From assembly GCF_004339765.1 (NCBI RefSeq), contig NZ_SMGO01000001.1, positions 744,001 through 808,000 of the forward strand: DNA of 64,000 nt, in the 5' to 3' direction. Shown here piece after piece: positions 44,962-52,088 of the stretch (within the stretch, counting starts at the first letter, position 1; the number at the start of each line of letters is the position of its first letter). This stretch comes from Albibacterium bauzanense. GTDB taxonomy: Bacteria > Bacteroidota > Bacteroidia > Sphingobacteriales > Sphingobacteriaceae. The position numbers were made by a program, and so were the translations under genes. Under the pieces are notes generated by a model. The model saw only the letters and a program-made list of their open reading frames with translations, was not told where the DNA came from and did no database searches.

Positions 44962-45837
44962 TTATTTTCTTCGTTCACTATAAAAATTTTGCTGCAAATA
45001 AACTTTTAGATCAGTAGGTTTTCTGCCTAGCAAATTCTTTAGATCATTACCTGGAAGGTCGAAATCTCCATCGCGCATCGCTATTGAAAATCCACTGGCA
45101 ATCTGCGCCATATGTTCCGGCAAGCCTGAGGCCTTAAGCGAATCGATGTAACTGTCTTGATTGGGGTTAGTATAAATAATTTTTTTCTTAGCCAGCTCTG
45201 ACAGGATATCTGCCATGTCTTGAAAAGAATAATTTACATCATTGGCAATATTGTAGCTTTTGTTTTCATGACCTTCACTAATAAGTACATTAGCATTAGC
45301 TTCGCCCATCTCATCGCGCAGAGCAAAGGGTACACGGCCTTCACCTGCAGGAAAAACAATACCCTTGTCCAGTACTTGACGCCCTATATACAATGGAATC
45401 ATTTCTGCGTACAAGTTATGGCGCATGAAAGTATAGGCCATGCCGCTTTCCTTTAGGTAATCTTCAGTCTGAAAATGATCTTCTGTAAAGTGTTTCAGCA
45501 CCGAGGTATTCACATTCTTTAGACTGATACCAGTGTAAGTAAAATGGCTTACGCCTGCTGCCTTTGCGGCATCAATGACATTTTTATGCTGGCCGAAACG
45601 GTCATTGAAATCACTCGAACTGACCAATACTGCTTTGTGCACATCTACAAAAGCAGTAGCCAAGGATGCGGGATTATGGTAATCACCCATACGGATAATA
45701 ACACCTGCTTCTTTAAACATAGTAGCTTTCGCTTCGTTGCGAACCAGGGCGATAATTTGATTAGCTGGTATCTTTTTTAATAAATGTTGAATGATCGAGC
45801 TGCCTAAGTGTCCGGAAGCTCCTGTTACTAAAATCAT
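44962..45837 (-). CDS. NmrA-like SDR, probable NAD(P)H:quinone oxidoreductase
   Basis: A 291-aa atypical SDR of the QOR2/NmrA group: MILVTGASGHLGSSII cofactor loop, IIALVRNEAKAT, MGDYHNPASLATAF, and FTYTGISLKN. It lacks the classical YxxxK and fits NADPH-binding quinone reductases related to E. coli YtfG. It is divergent from an HxlR regulator, a common pairing in which the regulator responds to quinone or electrophile stress and controls the reductase. Confidence 0.87.
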   Translation of the reverse strand: MILVTGASGHLGSSIIQHLLKKIPANQIIALVRNEAKATMFKEAGVIIRMGDYHNPASLATAFVDVHKAVLVSSSDFNDRFGQHKNVIDAAKAAGVSHFTYTGISLKNVNTSVLKHFTEDHFQTEDYLKESGMAYTFMRHNLYAEMIPLYIGRQVLDKGIVFPAGEGRVPFALRDEMGEANANVLISEGHENKSYNIANDVNYSFQDMADILSELAKKKIIYTNPNQDSYIDSLKASGLPEHMAQIASGFSIAMRDGDFDLPGNDLKNLLGRKPTDLKVYLQQNFYSERRK

Positions 45838-45921
45838 GTCTTTAAATTTTTAGATTAATGAATTTTTAAGTAGACAAATTTAAATCGAACCTTACAAAAG
45901 GTTACTATAGGTTTCATTGAG

Positions 45922-45933
45922 GTAACTGGTTAC
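45922..45933. promoter_or_regulatory. Candidate HxlR operator
   Basis: Palindrome GTAAC-TG-GTTAC with a further GGTTAC at 45900-45905, in the 137-bp gap between the divergent SDR and HxlR genes, just before the predicted -7 box TATCTTTG at 45960-45967. Confidence 0.5.
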
Positions 45934-45974
45934 GTTGATGAAACTATATCGATATTCAATATCTTTGCAATACT

Positions 45975-46340
45975 ATGGAGGTGAATAAACAACAATTAGT
46001 ATCAATCGAATGTGGAAAGGACGGCTTACTTGCTATCAAAGATACAATGGTTTTATTGTCCGGAAAATGGAAGATTCAAATTATCGGCTGCCTAATGATG
46101 TATGGTACTATGCGTTTTATGGATATGAGGCGGCATATAGAAGGAATTGCCGCAAAGATGCTTTCCAAAGAATTACAGGAATTGGAACAAAATAAATTGA
46201 TTAGACGCAATGTTATGAATACCCGGCCAGTTACAGTAGAATATGAACTAACTGAACATGGTGCCAGCTTACTGAATGTAATCAGTGAAATCAGAGAGTG
46301 GGGTGTAGCCCACCGCCAATACTTATTCCATAAAATATAG
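45975..46340 (+). CDS. HxlR-family transcriptional regulator
   Basis: A 121-aa winged-helix protein: Cys13 in SIECGKDG, LLSGKWKIQIIGCLMMYGTMRFMDMRRHIEGIAAKMLSKELQ (recognition helix region), then RRNVMNTRPVTVEYELTEHG (wing). HxlR members often sense thiol-reactive compounds through the N-terminal Cys. It is divergent from the quinone-reductase-like SDR and likely regulates it. Confidence 0.92.
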   Translation: MEVNKQQLVSIECGKDGLLAIKDTMVLLSGKWKIQIIGCLMMYGTMRFMDMRRHIEGIAAKMLSKELQELEQNKLIRRNVMNTRPVTVEYELTEHGASLLNVISEIREWGVAHRQYLFHKI

Positions 46341-46393
46341 TACTGATCTTTTGCCAAGATTTTAGCATACTATTTTGGATAGAGTTTGAGCGA

Positions 46394-46430
46394 AAAAAGC
46401 CTTCAAAATCAATGACTTTGAAGGCTTTTT
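46394..46430. terminator. Terminator at the left chromosome-element border
   Basis: Perfect 14-bp stem AAAAAGCCTTCAAA / TTTGAAGGCTTTTT, T-tract on the right and A-tract on the left. It serves HxlR and may be the original tRNA-Lys terminator displaced by the element, because it abuts the left direct repeat exactly as the present terminator abuts the tRNA. Confidence 0.75.
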
Positions 46431-46431
46431 A

Positions 46432-46450
46432 TTTTGTGATCCCGCTGGGA
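46432..46450. repeat. Left terminal direct repeat (attL-type)
   Basis: TTTTGTGATCCCGCTGGGA, identical to 50333-50351 inside the tRNA-Lys 3' end; flanking bases differ on both sides. Confidence 0.85.
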
Positions 46451-46510
46451 ACACAAAAATTGCGTTTAATTAATTCATATTTAGCTATTTAGATAAACCT
46501 CTTTACGATT

Positions 46511-46534
46511 GGTAACCGAATAGGTCACCGGATA
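46511..46534. repeat. Left arm-type recombinase sites
   Basis: GGTAACCGAAT (46511-46521) and GGTCACCGGAT (46524-46534), each one mismatch from GGTCACCGAAT found three times at the right end; the same 13-bp period as there. Confidence 0.65.
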
Positions 46535-46633
46535 GCATGATTTGATTTGATCTAATTCGACAAAGAACTTCTTATTTCAAAGATAAGAAAAGAATCCTAC
46601 AGACATCAAGTGATGATGAAAAAATAAAAATCT

Positions 46634-46785
46634 TTCGACATTACACTTCTCCTCCTGTATTTATTTCGACATGAAAATATTTATATGTTGAAATATATCC
46701 GTATTTTCGACATGAATATTATTTCATGATGAGTCAATCGACATAAGTAAATGATAAAGATGAAATTCTGATAAAGTTTCGACAT
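46634..46785. repeat. TTTCGACAT iterons
   Basis: Exact copies at 46634-46642, 46665-46673, 46706-46714 and 46777-46785 and a weaker partial copy near 46737. Start-to-start distances of 31, 41 and 71 bp are close to 3, 4 and 7 helical turns, so all face one side of the DNA. The last copy abuts the ATG of the Fic stub. Confidence 0.7.
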
Positions 46786-46890
46786 ATGGCATATAATAAA
46801 GACATTCCCTATAATGACCTTCCAGATTTACCCCCGGTAACTTTTATGGAGTCTAATGAACTATTAAGACATTTTGTAATCTTCCCCTAA
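46786..46890 (+). pseudogene. Fic/DOC family N-terminal fragment
   Basis: Thirty-four codons beginning MAYNKDIPYNDLPDLPP, the conserved opening of Bacteroidota Fic-domain proteins (IPYNDLPxLPP). The frame ends after FVIFP and no HPFxDGNGR motif follows, so only the N-terminal tip remains. Fic proteins transfer AMP or similar groups to target proteins. The downstream part was probably lost when the AraC-containing segment was joined. Confidence 0.6.
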
Positions 46891-46940
46891 TTCTATTGCG
46901 TATATATATAAGTTATGTGCAACTTAAGACATACTGACAA

Positions 46941-47804
46941 TCATAATTTTTCTAGTTTAGCAAAACCTACTGTCTTTCTATAATTATCGGGAGAAACACC
47001 TACTTTCTTCTTGAAAAACCTACTAAAATAAAATTCATCGTCATACCCAAGATTAGCTGCGATTTGTTTCAAAGGTTTTGAGGTTAAATATAGTTCGCGT
47101 TTAGCCTCTATAATAATTCTATTAGAAATTAACGAACTAGGTGTTTGCTGTAAATATTTTTTCACAATTCCAGCCAATGTTTTAGTGCTAACACATAAAA
47201 CATCTGCATAATCTTTCGGAGAGTGTAACTCAGAATAATTCTTCTCAATAGAATCTACTAAATTTTGCAATATTTCAGATTGATCATCAGAAAATTTTGG
47301 CACTATATCTTTATTGGATTGTTTTTTTTGTCTCACAACTTCTATTAAAAACACCTTTAAAAAAGCCACAAGAACCTCATGCTGAGCAATAGAATCTCTA
47401 TCCATTTCTTTTGAAATTTGATCTATAAGGTTAAAAAACAACGCTTCTTCAGAAATTTTAAAATGTGGTAATCCATGAAAGTTGTTAAAAAGAATGCCCT
47501 CTGTTTCAATTTCATTTTGATGTCGATATGTGCAAAAAAAGTCAGGGTGAAAATTTAATAACCAGCCTGAACAAGACTCTTCAGAAGAAATCATAAATGG
47601 TTGATAAGGTGACAAGCAAATCATTTGGTTGCCTTGTAATTCATAATTAGAAACATCTACATTTATCTTGTAATTGTTTCCTTTTAGTAAAATAATAGAA
47701 TAATAATTTTTTCGCTGTAAATGGTCAAATTGATTAAGATTTTCAAACCTTTCTAGTCTAAATGCCAGTTCACCATTTTGCTTATCAATAATAATTTGAG
47801 CCAT
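46941..47804 (-). CDS. AraC-family transcriptional regulator
   Basis: A 287-aa regulator: an N-terminal cupin-like ligand region (about 1-170) and a C-terminal double helix-turn-helix with SPKDYADVLCVSTKTLAGIVKKYL and LKQIAANLGYDDEFYFSRFFKKKVGVSPDNYRK. It lies 76 bp downstream of the ABM-domain gene on the same strand but is separated from it by a terminator. It is part of the tRNA-Lys element and probably controls the ABM gene; this is inferred from proximity. Confidence 0.9.
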   Translation of the reverse strand: MAQIIIDKQNGELAFRLERFENLNQFDHLQRKNYYSIILLKGNNYKINVDVSNYELQGNQMICLSPYQPFMISSEESCSGWLLNFHPDFFCTYRHQNEIETEGILFNNFHGLPHFKISEEALFFNLIDQISKEMDRDSIAQHEVLVAFLKVFLIEVVRQKKQSNKDIVPKFSDDQSEILQNLVDSIEKNYSELHSPKDYADVLCVSTKTLAGIVKKYLQQTPSSLISNRIIIEAKRELYLTSKPLKQIAANLGYDDEFYFSRFFKKKVGVSPDNYRKTVGFAKLEKL

Positions 47805-47840
47805 AAGAGTCTATTTCTTCTTTAATGTTACGTATTAAAA

Positions 47841-47869
47841 AGAAAGGAGTGTTTGTTACACTCCTTTCT
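47841..47869 (-). terminator. Terminator of the ABM-domain gene
   Basis: Perfect 12-bp stem AGAAAGGAGTGT / ACACTCCTTTCT, 5-nt loop, and a T-tract on the minus strand, 12 bp after the stop codon of the ABM gene. Confidence 0.8.
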
Positions 47870-47880
47870 AAAGATAACAA

Positions 47881-48600
47881 TTATTTCGAAGCTATGATGT
47901 CTATTTTTTGAATTGCTGATGCTTCAAAACCATCTAAAAGAACAGGCGCATTTTCCATAAGTGCTGCTGCAACTTTCCCTGTTAAATGTGTATCTCTACC
48001 AGAATCATCTGCAAAAGTATCAAAGATTGCATATGTAGTAGCATCTATTTTTATAGCACACCAAGATAAAGTTTTTGGCTCGTCACCAACTAATTGTTTG
48101 CCGACATTAAGGAAGTTTTCAACATCTGTTGTCTTTGCTTCTTTAGATTTCATAATAACAAGCAAACCCTTGTTTTGCAATCCGGATTTATGATTAGATG
48201 CTAATACATCTACTGCTTGAATATCTGTGCTAGGATCAAAGTTCTCTAATAAATCACCTGCATTTGCTAATAATGCCTTCGCAACTTCGCCTGTTAAATG
48301 TGCTTGTCTTCCTTCTTCTACTTCAAAAGTATCATAAATACCAAAAGTATTATTATCTATTTGAAAGGCAAACCAAGATACTGTTTGAGGTTCTTGATTT
48401 ACTAATGCTAATCCACCAAGTAAGAAGTTTTTGACGTCTTGTTCTTTTCCTGTTTTTGCTTTCATAATTACTAATAATCCGATAGTTTCTTTTTTTGTAC
48501 TGTTCATAATGTTTGTGTTTTTAGATTTTGAAAATGTTTGAATTGTAAATCCTAGTAGAAAAACTAGGAATGCTAATTTTAATGGAACTTTAGTTTTCAT
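47881..48600 (-). CDS. Exported protein with two tandem antibiotic-biosynthesis-monooxygenase (ABM) domains
   Basis: A 239-aa protein. An N-terminal hydrophobic segment (LKLAFLVFLLGFTIQTFS) looks like a signal peptide, although Met32 (MNSTKKE) could start a cytoplasmic form. Two homologous ABM-like repeats follow: GLLVIMKAKTGKEQDVKNFL (about 42-135) and GLLVIMKSKEAKTTDVENFL (about 147-238), each with a T(V/L)SW(F/C)A strand, a YDTF/FDTF strand and GRxxHLTG. Most ABM proteins are one domain acting as dimers, so this may form an intramolecular pair. Family roles range from quinol oxidation to haem degradation; specific activity unknown. Cargo of the tRNA-Lys element. Confidence 0.8.
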   Translation of the reverse strand: MKTKVPLKLAFLVFLLGFTIQTFSKSKNTNIMNSTKKETIGLLVIMKAKTGKEQDVKNFLLGGLALVNQEPQTVSWFAFQIDNNTFGIYDTFEVEEGRQAHLTGEVAKALLANAGDLLENFDPSTDIQAVDVLASNHKSGLQNKGLLVIMKSKEAKTTDVENFLNVGKQLVGDEPKTLSWCAIKIDATTYAIFDTFADDSGRDTHLTGKVAAALMENAPVLLDGFEASAIQKIDIIASK

Positions 48601-48725
48601 CGTTTCTTGTTTATTTGTTACAGTGCAAATTTGAGACGAAACAAAAGACTATGGAATGGATGTTTATTACTAACGCATGGACAATTTTCAAAAAAAGCAA
48701 TACTATTGAATCCAGTATGCACATA

Positions 48726-48795
48726 ACAACGTATATAAAAAATACGCCAGCTTTCGTTATATTTGAGTTCTCGCCACTTTATAACAAAACGTTGT
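48726..48795. repeat. Imperfect 70-bp inverted repeat with ACAACGT/ACGTTGT ends
   Basis: ACAACGT (48726-48732) and ACGTTGT (48789-48795) bracket an AT-rich segment with a TATAAA near the left end and CTTTATAAC near the right end. It looks like the recombination-site-like repeats that flank hypothetical genes in some Bacteroidota, but it does not match the integron attC boxes. The rest of the 244-bp gap 48601-48844 shows nothing else. Confidence 0.4.
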
Positions 48796-48844
48796 GAAAC
48801 CCTCCCAATTTTCGGACTGGCATCCGGGCGATTATCTAAATGCT

Positions 48845-49072
48845 CTATTGGTCTTTCTCTTTACTGGTGTTTTTGGCAATTTGATCCAATTTACTGGCTA
48901 TATAATTCATCCATTCTATTTGTTCCTTTTGTTGGTTGACAATTTGGTTTATTTTCCAATACCATAAAAAGATCCCTCTGAAAACAAAGAATATAGCAAC
49001 AAGGAAGGCTAAGGAAATAAGTAAGGGAATTAAACTGGGAATACCACCCGTTCCAGCTTGCAGGATAATTTT
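48845..49072 (-). pseudogene. Small membrane protein, N-terminally truncated fragment
   Basis: On the minus strand from about 49072 a frame without start reads KIILQAGTGGIPSLIPLLIS and then a membrane helix, GIFLWYWKINQIV and a helical tail ending TSKEKDQ at the TAG at 48845-48847. It resembles a small Bacteroidota membrane protein of unknown role. It overlaps the integrase end in another phase, with no ATG, so the two genes were fused at about 49075 and both were truncated. Confidence 0.5.
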
Positions 49073-50112
49073 AGATAGCCGTTATACCTCGCATTGGAAT
49101 CAATGGGCATCAATCGGTTATTAATGATGCATCTGGGGTGATTCCGATACTTCTTGATCAAATCATTCACAATGGGTAGTACTGGAACCATTTCAGACAC
49201 ACCTGTTTTGCCCCGGTCTTTGATTAACCACTTTTCCTTAGCTGTTCCGACGCGAACAATATTTTCTGGTGTAAGCCCGTAAATATCCTGATAAGCAAAG
49301 CCAGTGAAACATTGGAAAACAAAGGAATCACGTACTTCATTCAAACGGTCAATACCAAAATCCTTATTGTAGATAGTATCAACCTGATGGAGCTCTAAAG
49401 GCAGGATCTGCGTATCGTCACCACCGCATTTAAAGTCCTCAATGGGGTTGACTGTAATTAGCTTCTTTTTTACACCTGATTTAATAATCTGTTTAGTGTT
49501 TTTGATATGTTTCTTAGCCGAGGGTTCGGCCAGAGGAACTTTTACTTCAAGGGTAAGGTAATCATAGAAATGATCACCGAAGGTAGGGTCAATTCTATTT
49601 AGTGCTATATCCTTCGCTCTGTACTTATGTACTAAAAATGATTCAACCTTCTTTTTGGTGGTACGCCAATGCTTGAGTGTATCATAGGAGCGGAGCCCTT
49701 TATCTACCATTTTTTCGAAACGCTCAATAAACTCGTCAAAAGCAAACAAGATGGTATTCTTGCCCTTTTCTGATTTCTCTATCTTGGATTTTGCATCCAA
49801 CTTACCCAAGTAGGCATTCTTTACCATATCGGGTGTTACTCGATCTTCTTGAGATAGTAAGCCATTAAAGTGCCGATCTAAATCAACCTGAACTTGAATA
49901 ATTTTGGAATTAATAGCCTTATAAGAAGGCTCTGTCTTTTTGACCCGCTTGGATTTAATATCCCAGTCTATTGGATTAATTTTTACTCCTAGCGATATTT
50001 CCTTAGAAATACCGTCAATGGTCACTCGGATGTACAAAGGTGCTACATCATTTTTCGTTTGACTTCTGCGTATCCAAAGCAGAAGATCCATGTTTTGTTT
50101 GATTTTCATCAT
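49030..50112 (-). pseudogene. Tyrosine recombinase (integrase), C-terminally truncated
   Basis: A 360-aa remnant of a Bacteroidota site-specific integrase. The N-terminal arm-binding domain (WIRRSQTKNDVAPLYIRVTIDG), SAM-like core-binding domain (about 110-215) and first catalytic part with FVFQCFTGFAYQDIYGL are intact. It stops after SNARYNGYLKLS with a 12-residue foreign tail. The HxLRHxxAT block and catalytic Tyr of the family are missing; intact relatives are about 400 aa or more. It lies beside the tRNA-Lys gene, as expected for the element's own integrase, but is probably inactive. Confidence 0.85.
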
Positions 50113-50184
50113 CCCACATTAAAAGGTTAACAAATAAATATTTGAGAGTTCCTTTTGTCCAATTCGCCTCATCAAACCCGTCTA

Positions 50185-50239
50185 ATTCGGTGACCTAAAT
50201 TTACCATTTAAAATAGGTCACCGAATAGGTCACCGAATG
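50185..50239. repeat. Right arm-type recombinase sites
   Basis: GGTCACCGAAT at 50216-50226 and 50229-50239 (13-bp period) and an inverted copy ATTCGGTGACC at 50185-50195, between the integrase start and the tRNA. Matches the repeats at the left end (46511-46534). Confidence 0.7.
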
Positions 50240-50310
50240 ATATGCTATAGAATGATATTAAATGAATCGCTTTTTTGTAAAAATCGCAGTAAACAGACTC
50301 GTTTAACGAA

Positions 50311-50336
50311 AAAAGGCGCAATTTCTTGCGCCTTTT
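50311..50336 (-). terminator. Terminator downstream of tRNA-Lys, carried by the element
   Basis: Perfect 11-bp stem AAAAGGCGCAA / TTGCGCCTTTT with a 4-nt loop, directly at the 3' side of the tRNA. Its sequence differs from the terminator at the left border, implying the element brought its own. Confidence 0.75.
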
Positions 50337-50351
50337 GTGATCCCGCTGGGA
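50333..50351. repeat. Right terminal direct repeat (attR-type) in the tRNA 3' end
   Basis: TTTTGTGATCCCGCTGGGA, identical to 46432-46450; it includes the acceptor-stem 3' half and part of the T-arm of tRNA-Lys, so integration kept the tRNA intact. Confidence 0.85.
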
Positions 50352-50410
50352 TTCGAACCCAGGACCCATACATTAAAAGTGTATTGCTCTACCAGCTGAG
50401 CTACGGAATC
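50338..50410 (-). tRNA. tRNA-Lys (anticodon TTT)
   Basis: Read on the minus strand, 73 nt: acceptor GATTCCG pairs with CGGGATC (one G-U), D-arm GCTCAGCTGGTAGAGC, anticodon stem ATACA/TGTAT with loop CTTTTAA, T-arm CTGGGTTCGAATCCCAG, discriminator A. The CCA is not encoded, as is usual in this phylum. Integration target of the element to its left. Confidence 0.97.
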
Positions 50411-50590
50411 CTTTATTAATTTTCTTTCCTTTTCCAGAAAGTGATGCAAAGATAGAATTCTTAGCTATACTGTCCAAAAATAATTGGAGTTTAATTTAAA
50501 ATTAAGTTTAACTACTTAAACTTCAGAGATAAAAGATTGATTAAAGATGATTATTTTCTCTTATTAATCATCAAACACTCTTCAATAAAA

Positions 50591-50628
50591 GCAGAATGGC
50601 CGTTCCAATAATGAAACAGCCATTCTGC
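50591..50628 (-). terminator. Terminator of the MFS transporter gene
   Basis: Stem GCAGAATGGC-GTT paired with AAC-GCCATTCTGC, one mismatch, 24 bp downstream of the MFS stop codon on the minus strand. Confidence 0.65.
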
Positions 50629-50651
50629 AATTTATAAAAATTATTATTCTA

Positions 50652-51887
50652 CTATGCTGTAGCTAATGTTTCTGCATCTGTAGCTTTTGATTTCTTTTGC
50701 CATAAAAAGAAGATTATAAACAAAACAATCAATATAACTGGGAAAGTAACCATCTTCGATAACGTATCCTGACCGGCAACCAATTCTAATTGAGAACCGG
50801 TTAAGCCAGCAGCAGCATTTTCAGCTGTTGCGACATCAATCCATCTACCAATAATTGGTTGGAAAATAGAGGTAGAGAACATACCCACACCACCAATAAT
50901 AGACATTCCTAATGCACCACTCAATGGTACTCGTTGAGCTACTGCACCAACCATAGTTGGCCAGAAATAACAAACTCCTATAGCAAATAATACTGCTGCA
51001 ACATATACCATAGGGCCTGTAACTGTACTAAATAAATAGATACCGATAGCTGCGAATACTGCTGAAGTTAACAATACACCAGTCTGACCAAATACTTTAG
51101 TAACAGGGCCACCGAAGAACCTACCCACTGCCATCAATCCGGTTACTGATGCTAAAATTAACATCGGACTAGCTCCGCTACTGCTCATTATAATACCAAC
51201 CCATTGTTGAGTACCAAACTCTGTAATTGCAGTCATAGCCATACAACAGAACAAGAAGATATAAAGAGGTGTTAACATTGCTTTAAAGTTTTTAGAAAGC
51301 GATGTAACTCCTTCTGTTGTCGGTTTTGGAAAAGTTTTTCCATAAAAAAGGACAGCATAAATAACTGTAGGAATCATAAGAACCCACATTTGAATTTGCC
51401 AGCTCAACCCAAAATCAGTCATAAACTTAGAGATTAAACTGCCTAGAAAGATACCTCCTGGAAACCACATATGGAATCTGTTCAACATCTTATTCATTTT
51501 CTCACCTGAATACATGTCAGCAATCATAGGATTACATGCTGCTTCTGTACATCCGTTACCAAAACCGATGAAAAGTGTAGAAATTAACAAGCCTGTATAT
51601 CCTCCGGAATAAATGGTCATAATAATTCCAATGGTGTGAGCAACCAATGCTACTCTCATAATATTCTTTGGACCAACCGAGTGATAAACAAGTCCCCCGA
51701 TAACCATAGATATAGGAAACCCTAAGAACCACATTGAGTTAATAAATCCAAGTTGTTCTGCAGTTAAATTAAATTCCTCACCCAGCTGAGGCAAAATTCC
51801 TGCCCTAATGGCAAATGTAAAAGCGGTTGTAATTAGTGCAAAACAACTTCCGTTAAATAATGCACTTCTGTTAATGTTTTCGTTCAT
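50652..51887 (-). CDS. MFS transporter, probably sugar/nucleoside type
   Basis: A 411-aa permease with twelve predicted membrane helices. The N-terminal half has GFINSMWFLGFPISMVIGGLVYHSVGPKNIM (motif A-like loop), then GNGCTEAACNPMIADMY and RFHMWFPGGIFLGSL, as in the fucose-permease-like sugar MFS group of Bacteroidota. The C-terminal tail KKSKATDAETLATA is cytoplasmic. Single gene outside the element; it could serve monosaccharides or uronates from the loci here, but nothing in the sequence links it to them. Confidence 0.82.
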   Translation of the reverse strand: MNENINRSALFNGSCFALITTAFTFAIRAGILPQLGEEFNLTAEQLGFINSMWFLGFPISMVIGGLVYHSVGPKNIMRVALVAHTIGIIMTIYSGGYTGLLISTLFIGFGNGCTEAACNPMIADMYSGEKMNKMLNRFHMWFPGGIFLGSLISKFMTDFGLSWQIQMWVLMIPTVIYAVLFYGKTFPKPTTEGVTSLSKNFKAMLTPLYIFLFCCMAMTAITEFGTQQWVGIIMSSSGASPMLILASVTGLMAVGRFFGGPVTKVFGQTGVLLTSAVFAAIGIYLFSTVTGPMVYVAAVLFAIGVCYFWPTMVGAVAQRVPLSGALGMSIIGGVGMFSTSIFQPIIGRWIDVATAENAAAGLTGSQLELVAGQDTLSKMVTFPVILIVLFIIFFLWQKKSKATDAETLATA

Positions 51888-52088
51888 TGATAATTAGATT
51901 TAATCAGTTAGTTAATACTTAAAACAATCATAATTTAGTTTGCTAGTTTAAAACTACTAAAGTTTATCGAAGCTAGCAAAATAAATATAGATGTCTGAGA
52001 AATAAATTGCAACCTGCTCTATCCTGACTACTGATATCTTAACCTAAACAAGGAGGTTTAATGGCTTTAAATAATTGAATATGTGCTA

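Larger units (their letters stand above)
46341..46940. other. 600-bp region: terminator, attL, arm sites, iterons, Fic stub
   Basis: No intact gene. In order: terminator (46394-46430), left repeat (46432-46450), arm-type sites (46511-46534), TTTCGACAT iterons (46634-46785), a 34-codon Fic-like stub (46786-46890), then 50 bp to the AraC gene end. Confidence 0.75.
46432..50351. mobile_element. Small integrated element at the 3' end of tRNA-Lys (defective)
   Basis: A 3.9-kb segment bounded by an exact 19-bp direct repeat, one copy forming the 3' end of tRNA-Lys. Arm-type GGTCACCGAAT repeats sit just inside both ends and a tyrosine recombinase gene lies next to the tRNA, the usual layout of tRNA-targeting islands. 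Contents: iterons, a Fic stub, an AraC regulator, a tandem ABM protein, a membrane-protein fragment and a truncated integrase. Without the integrase C-terminus it probably cannot excise on its own. Confidence 0.8.

Noticed and set aside
48726-48795. Integron attC site
   Set aside because: The ends do not match the RYYYAAC and GTTRRRY boxes and no integron integrase is present; kept only as an unnamed dyad.
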